Assembly (NCBI GenBank): GCA_029817715.1
Contig: JARUPY010000198.1
Span: 1-64,000, forward strand
DNA: 64,000 nucleotides
Source of the DNA: Melastoma dodecandrum
Lineage: Eukaryota > Streptophyta > Magnoliopsida > Myrtales > Melastomataceae
Direction of reading: 5' to 3'
Shown here: positions 1-12,769 of the stretch, piece after piece
How positions within the stretch are numbered: the first letter of the stretch is position 1
How the letters are laid out: each line of letters begins with the position of its first letter
Translations under genes and position numbers: made by a program
The notes under the pieces: model-generated
Told to the model about the DNA's origin: nothing
Databases searched by the model: none
The model's input: the letters and a program-made list of their open reading frames with translations, nothing else

Positions 1-123
1 TCGCTCCGAGGCAAAAAACAACTTTATTCTAACTACAACACCTCAGAACAGAAGCCATCATCGATTACAAAAGTACCGAGAATATATACAAAACCAGGAA
101 AAAAAACAATAGCAAATCGACCT

Positions 124-227
124 CATCCTGCGAGGAAGGCACAGGCAGCGGCAGCGGCCGTGGCGTCTCCCTCGATTAGGCCCCCCCCCCCCCCCTCTTT
201 CCCCTGATCCTTCGCGTTCCCTCTCAT
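124..227 (-). CDS. Unidentified tiny protein, 34 aa
   Basis: A complete minus-strand reading frame begins with ATG at 227 and ends in TGA at 124-126. It has a charged N-terminus (MRGNAKDQGKE), a glycine run encoded by a 15-base homopolymer (181-195), and an alanine/cysteine-rich C-terminus ending AAAAACAFLAG. An in-frame stop lies upstream at 279-281, so this ATG is the only start for that frame. The sequence left of it (1-123) would be the 3' untranslated region. I do not recognise the family. The clean codon structure after the poly-G run is the only argument for a gene; chance is a real alternative, and any length change in the homopolymer would destroy the frame. Confidence 0.25.
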
Positions 228-659
228 ATTCTCTATCAAAACCTTAAAATCAACCAATCCAAATCCAACAAAATTCAATCATCAACCCCCAAATCAAAAG
301 AACTGAATCCCGATTCACTTCGATTAATCGCCAACCAAACTCAATCCCGAATCGATCAGGGACTGAAGGTACGTGCCTTGTGGTGGATGTGGGTCGTTCG
401 TCTGTTAGGGAAGAGACGAACACTTGGATAATGAGGATGGTATCCGAGCAGATGAGGAGGAAGAAAAGGAATAACAAAATTATATGCGAACGTTGGGACT
501 GAGTTATGGACGGGACAGAGTTTGGAGACCTTTCCGTAGCAATTGGGGTGTTAAAGAAACGGGCTGGGCTTCCCGATAATCGTGGCGGGCAGCTGCCGCG
601 ACTCTTCCTCTTTCGAGACCCCCTGATTAATTGCTTGAAAGCCCATCTGCACAAATTTG

Positions 660-1835
660 AGCAATGGTCAGGGAAAGTTCTTGGAAGTACGATGAAGTTG
701 GAGTGGGCGACCCCGTTGTCCGTGGAAGAGGGTGGAAAACAAATCCAAAGGGGGGCCTTTCCCCTCTCCCATCGCCATCCCTACAACCACGTAAACTTTC
801 GAGAATATTAATGTTATTACTATTTTGGTTGGCGCGGAAATAGTTTCCCACTACAAATACCAAATTTTACATGGATTTGTGTATTTGTCCCGTAAAGTAA
901 ATGAATACAAATTGAAAGAGAAATTACAACCATTGTGAAGGAAGCCAAACAATACTAAATTACATTACAAACATGACGTGAAGTGAAAATATAACAAAAG
1001 GAACTAGAAGACGTGCAACTGAACTCTTCAAACGGATGGCAGCAGACGAAACGGCGGCTACAGTACAGATCCTTTCTATATCTACTTCGGTGTTTTGACG
1101 ATCGAGATAACGTAACGTAATGAAGGTGAAAGGTGGTTTCGAGACGCTTGTTTCAGAATGTTGGAAAGAAATTAGAGAAATATCTGAGTTACGTGTTTTG
1201 AATTGTATTTCGTGTTCTTGTCTCTTCGTTTTTTTTCCGCCTTTTATGTTCCTAAAATTTTTACAGTTGTGATTCTTCCTTTGTTACGTGGCTTATTCTA
1301 AATCATATATCGTATGCACAGATCTGATTCTTTATTTTTATATGAGCCACACACGTCTTATTTTAAACGGCTTCTCTAAACTTTTCACAGTGTCATGTTT
1401 TATCATCGTGACCATACGTATTATTAAAGAAGAAGAATATGACTACTTTATTGTCCCTCAAGTTGTCGTATGGGTCTCGAGTTACGTAATACATATAGTC
1501 CACTCGATGTGATCCGAAAAACGTTATTATCTTGTACTTAATCGAGACAGAGTCCACGCGTCTTCGACCCGTTAAAAAACGGAAGCACAAAAATCACCTG
1601 TCACGATTATGCGGACAAGGATTACAACGCAACCTCGGAAGGATACCCAGAAACCACTCCACAACACGGGGAGGATTCACTTATGGCCGTCGAAGAATGT
1701 GAGGGACTTCTTCACCGCGTCTCACATCGACTTCCTCGAGCGCAACCGCAGGAGAGAAAAGACAATCCCTCCCTTCCTCGAAGCAGACCTCATCGCTCCA
1801 CGTTCCTTTAATGGATACAACCGCAAGGTTGCCGG
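660..1835. other. Spacer with no supported gene
   Basis: AT-rich sequence with short reading frames only. I see no conserved protein segment, RNA gene or clear terminal repeats here. Confidence 0.5.
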
Positions 1836-1837
1836 CG

Positions 1838-3248
1838 ATGGGGAAGAGGAGGGGGGAAGGGAAGGGGGCGTTGCGCCACGCCAAGAGGAGGAGGTTGGTG
1901 GTGGACATGGGTTTCTGGAAGGAGAAGTCTTGTATTCCTGTTGTTGCCTGGATTTTCTGGGTTTTCGGCTGTTCTGGGTAAATTCAAACTATTTGTTTGG
2001 AATATAGATTTTGTTTTCTTTTTTTGTGCCGGTGAATCGGTAGCGGTCGATTTGGAGAAATTTTCGGAATTTTCATTGGGGGTTGGGCGTGATCGCCCTA
2101 TCAGTTCCCTTGTTTCCAGTGATGGGGGCAGCTTGAGTAGGTCGACGGACCAGAGTTTAGCGATTGGATTGGACTCACTTTCAGATGCTCTTCCCTTGAT
2201 TGGCCCCGTGACGCTCGGATGTGGTAGGTTTGTGTACTTGTTACTACTCTATCCCCAGTGCGACCCGATTTGAGTCATGAGGAGAATACTGGAAGGGCTG
2301 AGAAACTGCGATCGCCGGTAACCTTGCCCATGGAAATTGTGTCTTGGCGTTTTCTACGAAAGCGAGTTTGGTTTTTGGGGGACTCTTGAGAGCTTGAATG
2401 TGGTGGCTAATCTGGCTTCCCATGGATGGTGTTTCTGGTAGAATTGATGTATGTATGCTATTTGAGTTACTGGGGAGGTGCGTCTTGTGCTGGTTGGAGA
2501 GTCTTAAAGGTGCGGGAATGAACGAGCTAGACAATTGTCATTGTGATAACGTTCAGTCTGGATGTCCTGGATTTCGATGTGGCAGGCAAGTTTGATGTCA
2601 CAACATTCGCAGTTGGATCAGTCAGTAGTTAGAAATCAGAATATTTGAACCACCATCTGGGTCTTTCCTGCTTGTGGTTGAATCCTGGGCTGGTGTCGAC
2701 TGGTCTACAGTTCCATTCTCCAGTTGCAGTTAGATGTTGTGTTTGTGTCCTGTCCCACATGATGCATGGATTTCGTTGACCTGAAGACTGTTCATAGTCA
2801 TGAGGTGATCTCGGGGAAAAAGAACCATTCATTTGGATTGGTTCCGATTACATGACTTACTTGGCTGCCTAAGTAGATGGGATGAAGTGAATTTCCTGAA
2901 CTTAATTGGACCCATGTATGCATGTTTATATGGAGATATAATGTGTGGATGACTCAGTACAAGAGCCACTCATGACTCCTGAATGCTGCAGTTGTTATAC
3001 ACACTTCTCCGATCATGCCTATGACCTCACCAAGATCTTTGCATCTGCCTATGGCTCTTTAGTTGTCGTATATGTAATGTTTTTGCATGGTATGCTTGAT
3101 TGGCTAGCTTTACTACTGGGGATTTAATGATCTTTTTGGCAAAAACTTGCATTTCAGATGAAGGAATGAAGAAGGGAGGCTGCAGATGGAGGTTCACAGA
3201 ATTCATGTACCATCTTGGCAACCCGGCGCACCACAACCTCCCCGATTA
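1838..3248 (+). other. Unidentified exon-like fragments, possible partial gene
   Basis: Three stretches can be joined in one frame. The first starts at an ATG near 1838, is rich in Lys/Arg, and runs into a hydrophobic segment (about 20 residues, CIPVVAWIFWVFGCSG), ending at a GT donor near 1978. The second starts after an AG near 2104, is Ser/Asp/Leu-rich and ends near 2223. The third starts after the AG near 2256 and ends at a GTAACC donor near 2320. Another open segment follows a polypyrimidine-AG near 3158 and stops near 3248 (ends GNPAHHNLPD). The first part looks like a type II membrane anchor. I cannot identify the family, and no known domain follows. It may be the 5' end of a truncated gene or a chance chain of splice sites. 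Confidence 0.25.
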
Positions 3249-3570
3249 GATTCTTAACATCATAGGATGCATCTATAGCCGGCCAGGAAAGTGATGATTG
3301 ATTTAGGTTAAAATGTGTATCTTATTTTTAGCTGATTGTCTCGAACCATGACTGACTGGGAAGTGCCTATCGACATGGTAATCCAGCAATTGTCGAGTTA
3401 TCCTATCGACGATGGTAATCAAGCAATTGTGAGTATCAATTTGGATTGATGTGGTTGGACCCTATGATTTGCAAATGAGCTGAACTGTATTGAAACGCTT
3501 TAATATCACTAATGACCCCACAGCAGAATTACTTCCCAGATCATACAACACCCAGAGATTTATGGATCTT

Positions 3571-4010
3571 TCAAAGGGCTAAAACCCATTTATGAATCAC
3601 AACCGGCCGGTGCACACCGCGCCACCTAACATGGTTTTCCCCCTTGTAACTGATCGAATCAAGCCAGTAGCTCTGGCTAGTAGCCACTCCTTCATATCCC
3701 CAAAACACCATCTCCACACTCTCCTCTGGCTCTCCGATCAGCTGGTTTGCCACATCCCTGGGTAAACCATATCATTGTCTTGTCTCTCACTTTGTGCCCT
3801 CTGGTACAGCTCCTCAGGGCACAAGCTGGGTCGACACCACCACATCCTCCCGCGCCGTGGCGACGAATTAGTAGCGGCAACCTCCACCTCCTCCGGAACT
3901 TCCCCTGCAGGATCCCTGCAGATCCTCAGAATGCTCGAGAAGCGGTTGCTGCCCTTGGCCTCGCCACAGTCCTCCTAGGGCTTGCCCAATCGCCAGCTTC
4001 CGCTTCCATT
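3571..4010 (-). other. Unidentified minus-strand open fragments
   Basis: Two overlapping open segments in different minus-strand frames give protein-like composition: one contains FSSILRICRDPAGEV and PEELYQRAQS, the other continues with ANQLIGEPEESVEMVF and ends HKWVLAL. Going from one to the other needs a frame change near 3760. The pattern suggests a decayed exon, but I recognise no family. Confidence 0.2.
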
Positions 4011-4040
4011 TCCGTCCTTGAAATGACCGGTCAGGATTGA

Positions 4041-5290
4041 CCCCCGCGTGGGTACAGACCCTCCAAGTGGGAACCACAGCAGCCACAGCCGAGAGGGGTG
4101 AAAGTGCTCGAGCGGCCACGGAGGGTTTGAATCTTGTCACTTGATCCCACACATGGCGCCATTGAGCACGAGCCCCTCCAAGCCCCCTTCGTGCCTTAGC
4201 GTGGGGGGGGTGGGGGGGGGGGGGGGATGTACAGAGCGATTGCCCCGCCGAGGGACTCCAGCGTACAGGAAAGCCGGAAGGGAGGCTGGGGAACCAGCGC
4301 CCGGAACAGAGTCGAAGAACGAGATTGCACAAAAGTCATCTCACCGACGGGGTTTATGTCGGGGACGTGAGCGATCAGGCCGTCGGAGAAACCCGTGGCC
4401 CTGGTGGTCGATAGCGCAGGTAGCGAACCCTGCACTCCGGCGAAGAACACCGAAAGTAAGCTGGAAGGTCTGTAACCAGCTGGCACTCGCCCGGTGAAAA
4501 GCCGTGGGACTACGGGCGAGGACCCCTCGACCGGGCTCGGCGGGAGAGGAAGTCGGGGTTCCACCACTGTGGTGAAGAGGCGGATAGAGCGGGGAATTGG
4601 TGATGTAGTCGGAGCCTGTGAAGCAACAGTGAGCCTTTTGAGGAAATGTATCATAAAATTTAATAAATTTTTTTGGGGGTTAAATTTCCCCACCACCAAG
4701 TTTTTTTCTTTTTTTTTTTTTTTTTTTTCTTTTTTTTTTTTTTTTGGGTTTTTTTTTTTTTTTTTTCCGCGGGTGTAGGAATCGGCAGGGGTAAAGGTGG
4801 CCGGAAGGGGGTCGTGGCATTAGCGTCGCGGATCGGGAGTGGGGACGGCATCGTCTGTTCAGAATAGTGGTGTTGGTTTGATGGATTCGAGTCCCCCGTC
4901 ACGAATTTATGGTTGTGGTTGTGTAGTTGAGGGAGGGAGGGGAAAGGGATGATGGTAAAAAAAATAAATTGGCACGAAAAACTGAATGAATTTTGATTGA
5001 TACCATACGGGCGTTGCGTTGGTTTAGGATTTTAATTGGCATTCAACAGCCCCAACCGGAACCCCTCACTGTGTGATTGTGACACCCCTCTTTATGATGA
5101 TTTAACTGTTTGCCCATGTGTAAATACCCCAAATTATCCTCGTCTCTTTTAAATGTGTAAGCCCGATCGAACAACAGAAGTCGGAACGATTCATTACCTT
5201 CAGCCAGTCAATACATTCTTCTAGCTTGTCAATGATGCTCGACCATTCGACTCGTGGACCTTGCATTCGGCTCTCTCCTGTTAGGAAGCC
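4041..5290. repeat. GC-rich block followed by poly-T low-complexity tract
   Basis: A G homopolymer region lies near 4203-4226, then an unidentified GC-rich stretch to about 4650, then a T-rich tract at 4700-4766 interrupted only by a few C and G. A long T run on this strand could be the A tail of a minus-oriented retroposon, but I see no reverse transcriptase or SINE head next to it. Confidence 0.4.
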
Positions 5291-5399
5291 AGCTTTTGCT
5301 GCAGGCTAGTGATGATGGTCGAAATCTCGATGAGTCAAATTTCCTCTCCTCTTCGGCTGTCGCTTATGGACTTTTTTCGAAGGCGTCTTATGGAGAGGG

Positions 5400-6515
5400 G
5401 AAGTAATATTGAGAAACTACTACATCACCGGTCCTCGCCGGCCTGACGTCAACCTCATGGGTTACACCAACGACGAGGAAGTCGCTTCCGGTTTTCACTT
5501 CCGCCTGAGAGCCAGGGCCTTCATCGTTGCTGATCCGCAGGAGAAGCGCCCGTTTCTTCGTCAATCTCGACGGCCTGTCAAGATCACTTTTCGTGAACAA
5601 GGGGGACAAGCTTTTCGGATGACCGCATAAATCGGAGTCCTGGTGCGTACCTCAATAACCCTGCCGAAGAACGCACAACAATAATACAATTACGACGTGG
5701 ATAAACACATGGACACTCCCCAAAATTCGTTGAATGATGAGTGGGGGTCCAGTGGGAAGCTTTAAATTGGTTTGCAACTCATGGAACTTTCAGTAAGTTT
5801 GTACAAACTCATTGATCAGTGGCGTTAACAACAGGCGCTCGCTTGCTCGTTTTTAATAGTACCCAAGGAACGGGTCCTTTTCCGACGACATTGAATGTGG
5901 CTGAAGTTCCAAGAAGAGTTCTCAAAAAAAAAAATTTAATTCGTGATCTTCCACAGCCACCATCATGAACTTTGCTGGTGTTTGTTGTCTCCTTTCTGTC
6001 TCCTTTTTGGATGACCAGCGACCAAGGTCTTGAATGCTTCTAAACGTGTTAGGAATGGTATTAGGCATGTTAAAAAAAAACAGAATTTGTTGGCTGCCTC
6101 TTTTGTTCAGTCAAATATGTCAACCCAAATGTTGCTCGGGGCATTGCTGCCACTGAATAGTGATTTGCCTTGTGATTTAAATCCACGGTACTAGTGAAGG
6201 CAAAAAGGAGTTATTGCTTATGGATCAAGCTTTGATGAATTTGAAAGCACTTAGATCATAGAGAAGAGGCAATTTCAAAAAGGGCCTTGGATCTATTCAA
6301 CCAGGCATCTGAAAGTTGCAGGGAGGGATCGACTATTGACATGCTTATGTGGATTTCTCCCAACTTAAGGTGACAATACCAAAGAATGGAGGAGGTTCAG
6401 AAGTAATTAAAACTTGTCCAGCAGCAACGGGATTCTCATTTACTGCTGGAAACTACTGATGGACCTAGAGCTTTTGATTTTTAAACAGAGAGATAACCAG
6501 CCTCAGTTTTGAACT
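5400..6515 (+). pseudogene. Neutral ceramidase pseudogene, fragmented
   Basis: The plus strand carries consecutive pieces of a plant neutral/alkaline ceramidase, which hydrolyses ceramide to sphingosine and fatty acid. Near the N-terminus there is YYITG, DVNLMGY and ASGFHFRLRARAFIVA at about 5419-5535, followed after a frame change by FFVNLDG. Later pieces in other frames are INRSPGAYLNNPAEER (about 5628-5678), NWFATHGT, TNSLISGVNNR, PATKVLNASKRVRNGI (about 6017-6064), DEFEST, and GGGSEVIKTCPA and TTDGPRAFDF near 6391-6480. The order matches the family, but the frame changes many times and several in-frame stops occur. The C-terminal half of the usual roughly 750-residue protein is absent. 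No introns are evident across about 1.1 kb, so it may be a processed copy or one long exon. It cannot encode an enzyme. Confidence 0.85.
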
Positions 6516-6840
6516 CAAAGTCATTCTGACGATCGGAGCTCCTACCTCATCTTTTCGAGCTAGCATCTCAATTCCTCACATTTAATCTGCATTTTTCTCG
6601 GCCATGACTCGTCTACCTTGCAAATTTACCCGACCTGAGCTGTTGACATTATCGTTCTAGCGCATCTTTCTCCTCCTTTAGGCCCGTAGTTTGGTCCAAC
6701 AAGCTTCTGACGCGTTTCGTCTCCTTCACGACCTGCTTCCTGGGAAATTGTAATTCCATCTCCAAGAGTGATGCCTGCCTCCTCAGGCTATTGATCTCCG
6801 ACGTCAGCTTCTCAAGTCAATTATCATTGGCTTCGCTGGA
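6490..6840 (-). pseudogene. Coiled-coil protein remnant, family unknown
   Basis: On the minus strand about 55 residues of a charged heptad pattern can be read, including LTSEINSLRRQASLLEMEL and VRSLLDQTTGLKEEKDALER. Stops then interrupt the reading. The composition is that of plant long coiled-coil proteins. It abuts the ceramidase remnant in opposite orientation. I cannot say which coiled-coil family it comes from. Confidence 0.4.
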
Positions 6841-7039
6841 TCCCTCTCGCCGCGGTTTTCCATCAAGAAGAAGTTATCCTGAGAAAGCAACCACAAGGAA
6901 AAGCCATGGTTCGAAGGAGATAATGAAGAACATTAACGTCAGAAAAAAAAAAGGCCATCCACCATCCAGACTGATGTGCGCTCACATTTGTACAAGAGCA
7001 AGTGATTTCGTTAGGGCGTGTCATTCACAAATATTTTAA

Positions 7040-9640
7040 CAGACAGGAGAAGAGAGCTGACATGTAGTATCGCCCTAGTTAGCAAGATTTCAGTTGCAGC
7101 GAGAAAGTAAAGGGCTCCTTCTCGGATGCGAAATCTACGAAATATCAATCAAAGCCTCCTCCAGAACGCCTAATTTCAATGAGCCCTAGACCAAATCCAC
7201 ATTCCACCACAATCAGTCATACCCCCCATTAACCCAAATACAGACATGTTTCCAAGAAATCAGAGAGAAGATTTTTTTTTTTGGCAAATATAATATATTA
7301 TAAGCCAAATCTTACTTGAATGGTTACCTGGGTGGATTATGAGTTTTGTTCTCGGCCGAGGGTGCAAGTTAATCTAATGTCACCGTGGTCCACGTTGTCC
7401 CCACTAAGTAAGTAGGAGTCATGATGTTGGTTATCTCACACCAAAAATCTCAACAGCCCACATCCCACGATTCTTTCCCACCGAGATCTTCGCACCAAAC
7501 ATGCCGTCCTCCGCCCTCGGTCACCGTGGGCATAGAAAAAAGATTTTTTGGGATCCCCAAAGGAGAACAACAATGATGTAGTATTAAAAAAGGGGGAAGA
7601 AGAGCAGAACCGGGGTCCCCGACCGAATTCTGTTGAGTTTCGCCTTTTGATTGATCCCCTCCTGGAAGACTTCCAAGGTAGGTTAAACACACATGCGGTA
7701 ACCCCTTGTTACCAACTTCATCCCAACCTCTGTCTGCGTCGATATTCGGAGACGAATGCTAACATCCACGATCTGATGAAAGTTCAATGCGGTCGTCAGA
7801 TTGACCATTCTCGACGGTGAGCGACAACTTATCAGGAACTCTAGCGAACGGCCAACCATGAATAGTGGTATCAACAGATAACAACATCATCTCCCCCCCG
7901 AACCAGCCAAGGCTCGACTACTCTTTTGTCATTCAGGAACAACCCCCATACTACTGACGAACAAACAGCGTCTCCAAGCCCCAAGGCGGCTCCCTCCACT
8001 TCGGCTCTCCTTGAACGCCTACCTGACCCGCATCCTGCGATTAATGCTTCCTCTACCCGTCTCCCCCCCGTACAACAGCTCGACGGCTTCCCGGCGATAT
8101 TCCTGACGGTCACGATTCCTTTCACACCCCGAACACCCCACGGACTCTCCTTCTCCGTTAGCTCCTCGACCAACGGCCGAGTCCCCACAGGCAAGCCGAG
8201 GCAGGCCATGACCGGCGAAGGCTCTAGATTCCCACGTGCAGCGACACCAACCCCCGGTTAGCCTCCAGAAGCTGGCAGCTGGCGTCCCCACCTGACCTCG
8301 CCCCTTTGGCCCTGACTTCAATGGTGGCCGAGCCCATCTCCCCTTCGGGCATCTCCCAAGTCCAACCACGGCGGCCCAACCCCCATGGTATCTCGAGGGC
8401 TTGCAAGCAGACGAAGGTTCCCCTGCCGACCGTTCCTTCACGCCCATCTTCTCAGAATCAGTGTGCAATAGCGGGTCTTCTCACTCCCCTACCTCCTGAC
8501 GCCCACAAAACCTACAGCAGCGAGCCCCCTCGGAACGTCTTCAGGACGGCGACAGAAGACCCACCTCTCGCCCGGCATCCCCTTCCGCCCGCAGGCGAGC
8601 GTGCCAAAGCCCGGCGAAGCAATCCACACGGCCTTCCTCCCGGCGTCCCCCAAGCTCCACGGCGGCTTCCTGGTCATCCCGACCTCCCGGCGGTCTCCGC
8701 ACTCGTCCCTCCCCCTCCGGCGGCTTCCCTCATCGGACCACGGGAGACCAATTCTCCCTCTTGGTTGCCAAGGTAAAATCATTTTTTACCTCCTGTTTTC
8801 CGCATGATCTGTGAGTGATTAGGATTTAGTTTTTATTTTATCAAAATTGATCTTTTTTTATATATAAACTATATATAATGCACTGTTGCCTTGACTTTGA
8901 AACATTGTCCCTTAGTCATTAGGTTAATAAATGCTGGACATTTTCATGTTTACAACGAATTACTTGAGGCTAAAATTTTTTTATAATTATGTTAAATTAG
9001 GCAGTTTTTGAGTACATGTGCATTTTTTATTTAAGAAATAAATTTTTAATTAGTTTTTATTTGATACCTCACGGTGCATTTTTTTCATCTTTTCTGCATT
9101 TTGTTTTTTACTATTACAATTACAAGACTTCTGACAATTCCTATTATCCTATTATTTGTTTGCATGAATATGCCATACGTAAATTTTGAACTTATCCAAA
9201 TAATTATAGGCCTACTCGAATTTTACCACATACGTTGAAGACATGCCTTGCCTTTTCCACATTTATTGAATATATATCAAATTAAATCTAATACTGAGCA
9301 TGCTTATATTTTTATTTTCGTATTTTACACTGCGCATTCTTCGACTTCGGAAGATCGACACCAAATTCTCGAAGACTACTCAAAGCGGCATTCGAAGATT
9401 ACTTGAAAGGCTGCGTGTATCCAACCAGCGTGGATCTCTCTCCGCGTGTGAAAAAGAACCGGCGATGTCAAGATTATAAAGCAGGCCCCAACCGTCAATT
9501 CATGTTACATGAGGTAGTTGCGGGCCTCCCGAGAATTATATTATTTCCACATGTAACGAGGTTCAAGGCCTCGAAGTGCAATAGGCCCACGAACACCACC
9601 CTTCCCCGCGGTCCTTTGATCTAAATACTTGATCTGTGGT
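7040..9640. other. Spacer, GC-rich core at 7.9-8.8 kb, no gene recognised
   Basis: The 7900-8780 segment is Pro/Ser/Arg-rich in translation on both strands and open in several frames because of its base composition, not because of a conserved protein. The flanks are AT-rich (for example 8820-9320). I see no conserved domain or terminal repeats. Confidence 0.4.
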
Positions 9641-9719
9641 TTGCTGTGGCATGTTATTAGGCTTTTCATGATTTTATCGTCGCATGTTTGTGTTGCTAAA
9701 CCAATACACATGAGTTCGG

Positions 9720-10075
9720 GCTCAAAAAGCCTGAATCGGAGTCCAACGCCCGTAAAACATTGACATGAGTCCGGATGTCATGCCCGGATCGGGTCCAACA
9801 TCCGTTATACAAAAGTAATACTTTTTTGGAGCAAACGCCAGCCTTTTCGCATGCTTGAACTTGTGTAAGAGATATAGATTAATGTAGAATCCCCGAACCA
9901 GCTTTTTTTTCCGACTTTACAGTTTTAAAATAAATATCGGTTGCGACCTCCGTAATTGTTTACCTAGGTTAAACAACAGCCACATTTTTATTACAAACGG
10001 AACCATTTTTGGATGATGACTAGCGCCCGCCGCGCCGGTTGCTAGGCCGGAAGGCGCCGCGTACACCATGTATAT
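9720..10075 (+). mobile_element. Ty3/gypsy-type LTR end and leader, degraded copy
   Basis: This segment is clearly related to 44515-45075 in the same window: both contain the ATGAGTCCGG block, TTTGGAGCAAACGC, the (G)TTTACCTAGGTTAAAC block and GCTAGGCCGGA. In the other copy these surround TGGCGACTCC, which resembles a primer binding site for tRNA-Arg as used by Tat/Ogre-type gypsy elements; here the site is degraded to TTGCGACCTCC (9938-9948). About 200 bases between the leader and the GGCCGGA block are missing in this copy. No coding domain follows. Confidence 0.55.
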
Positions 10076-10079
10076 CCTC

Positions 10080-12765
10080 CCTCTCCTCGATTCTTTGTTA
10101 TATAATATAGCTAAAAATAACTTGTTAAATGCGATATGAAATTCTAAATTCGTCAAAAATATAATGATGTTTTTAGTTATAAAAAACTTCCACAACCTTC
10201 CACAAATTTAAAGTTAAACCCCCTGTTCCCTGAAGTCTACTTTTAAAATGAAAAAATTTAAAAATCGAATTTTTCCTAACATTAAAAAAAATTTAATTTA
10301 TTAAAATCATGATTTCATGTCATTTAACTATATCTCCTTTATGAAAAACAATAACTGAATAGTATTTTATAAATTGAGACACGTGTCACTGTCACCTTTA
10401 TGATACAGTAAGTACACTATATCACGCTGTCTTCTTTTTTTTATCCTTTTTTTCTTTTTCCATGTTAGTTTTGCGTATTTCTTTTACAACTAATAATATG
10501 GCTTCTTTTTAGGAGTTTACATAAAAGTAATACTATTTTGAAATGAGCGAAATTCATCTTGATCTTTACTAGTGTTCGTGAGAGATTTTCCTTATTTCCA
10601 ACGCCTGAATGCAATTAAATCAGTGAACACAAAAGAAAGCCGTTAGTAAAAATACTAAGTACGGTACATCGCCGTAAGAACGGGCGACTGCTGACCCCAT
10701 TTTTTTACATGCTATTAGCCCTCCCATTGAATTCCTCCAAATAAGTAGTTTGTAAGTGGCAATTAGATGGCTATGTAATATCCTGGATAAGTCTAACTAA
10801 CCTCCCGAAGTATACAAGAGACGACTGTCACTACAAGTCAATCTACAATGGATAAAGTCCCCGCAAGTCTCTGTGAGTCAAACACCACCACAGGTCTACC
10901 ATCTCACCACATAGACATACGCACGTTCACCCAAGTCTATGAGCACATCACATGTCTACAAGCTCATCATCACCCCCTTAGTAAGTCATCATCTGCTCTT
11001 TCGGCATCCTTCGGTATCATCCAATCCAACCTAATTTTGGCGACATCCGACACATATCGTCAGATTACCAATCGAACTGGAATTTTTCACTTATCACTCA
11101 TGGAATCAGCATTTTCTGCGACATCGCTAATATCCGTCCCGCACAGGCCGTTCCTCCCAGCGAATCACCTTTTAGATTCGTTGCCCACGTTCGACTTGGA
11201 CACAATCCGCCTGATCACATCGCCCGCGAACCTTTGTCTGTTTCGCATTTCCATCCAAAAAATTGTCCATACCCATTTGCTTCGTTCCGTCCTCGAGGTT
11301 GTCGACGATTTTAGATCCAGCGGACGGATTCTCTACGAATTCACACGGCCACGGATCCTTCCATTCGATAGAGCAAAATGTCATCACACGGTTATTTATC
11401 ATCCCGTTTCTCTTGTTTCGGGCCATCATTTCTGTCCTCCAATCATTCCAGTTTAATTCCGGTCGAAGTTGATCTCGAAGAATACAAACCGTCCCAACAA
11501 CGTCCTTTCTGACCCAATTCGTCCATAGGAAAAAAGGCAACCAACCCAATTAGAGGTTTGAAATTTTCTAATTTCTATATATAATGGCCCATGGGATCAC
11601 CCGGAGAAATTCCTTCCCGTGTAAAAGCCCCAGAGTCGCACTCACCGTTCTATCATTCAAATACCGAGCTTATTGCAGGGATGGACAATCGTAGAATAGC
11701 AGACGGAACGACCCACAAAATCAATGGACAACTCACAGTCACAACCGCGGCCAGACTTACCCAAGCAAGATGACATCGACACCACGGAGGCAAAAAGGGG
11801 AACGGGCCAAGGAACGATCACAGTCACTTACTGCTCTTTTTTTTTTCTCCAACATAATCACAAAACCAGAAATTTTACTGCAACTCTTTAGTAAGTCATC
11901 GAGTGATACATAACCCTTTCATTTGGACAATTTATAATTACAAAATTTGGGATCATTATATTACCCGATGTATTTTAAAAATATAATATGTTAATATTTG
12001 ATGTATTTTGTGGTTTCATAAATAATTGTAATAATTTTAATACGGGCTTATTGTTATTTTTTATTAATTGGAATTTAAGGTTTCTTCCGCCTTTCTCGAA
12101 ACAACTCCCACGTGTAAAGGGGAGTTTGGTTTGCGGAATAAAAAAGAATGGAAACGATCCATTTTTAAAATGAATCAGATGGAATGGTTTTTATTCCATT
12201 TCAAACAACAATCGGTCTTCAAATTTTTAAAATTAAAAGAAAAAAATCATTCCAGGTTTTAAGAAGATCGCTCTTATATCATAAAAGATTTTACTGGAAG
12301 GAAAAAATGTCACGAATCCAAATTCATTACAAAAATCAACTCAAGAAAACCACATCCTGTAGAAAAATAAATTGAACAAAGAAACGGAAGAATCTAAAAG
12401 ATAGCACTTCCTAAACAAAATCCAAATACAATAAATTAAATAAAAACCCATGAATCAACTAACATAATTGCACTCCTTAATAAATTGTAAAAGGGGAATA
12501 TTGTCCTTTTTTATCACATGTCGAAAAAGTTTTCCAAATACATAAACCACGAATAAAACATTTTCTATTCAAAACCAACGGAAACTAACGGAAATGTGCT
12601 TTCCGACAGCTAACTACCTCAACAGATCACGACTTCAATTAAAATTCTTGTTGGCATTTTCAACCGGATATTGTTTTTCCCGTTAGCTTGATCTGTTGAT
12701 TTAGGTGAAAAACCTGAACGCACCTCGCTAATCTCTTTTCAGTTAAATGATCAATCACATACCTA
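10080..12765. other. AT-rich spacer without a recognised gene
   Basis: AT-rich sequence with a 600-base open frame at 10848-11456 whose composition (Ser/His/Leu, no motif) does not suggest a gene. The opposite strand near 11170-11550 vaguely resembles plant LINE C-terminal sequence, but too weakly to call. Confidence 0.4.
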
Positions 12766-12769
12766 CGCA

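Noticed and set aside
4203..4500. rRNA-like or tRNA-like look of the GC-rich block near 4.2-4.6 kb
   Set aside because: No conserved rRNA helices and no A and B boxes in tRNA spacing could be found.
4660..4902. Lys-rich or Phe-rich open frames
   Set aside because: They are translations of the poly-T tract at 4700-4766.
8019..8776. Overlapping long open frames on both strands in GC-rich DNA
   Set aside because: High GC lowers stop frequency; the Pro/Arg/Ser-rich translations match no family.
10848..11456. A 202-codon plus-strand open frame
   Set aside because: Composition is unstructured, no motif or splice context is seen, and it lies in repeat-like spacer.
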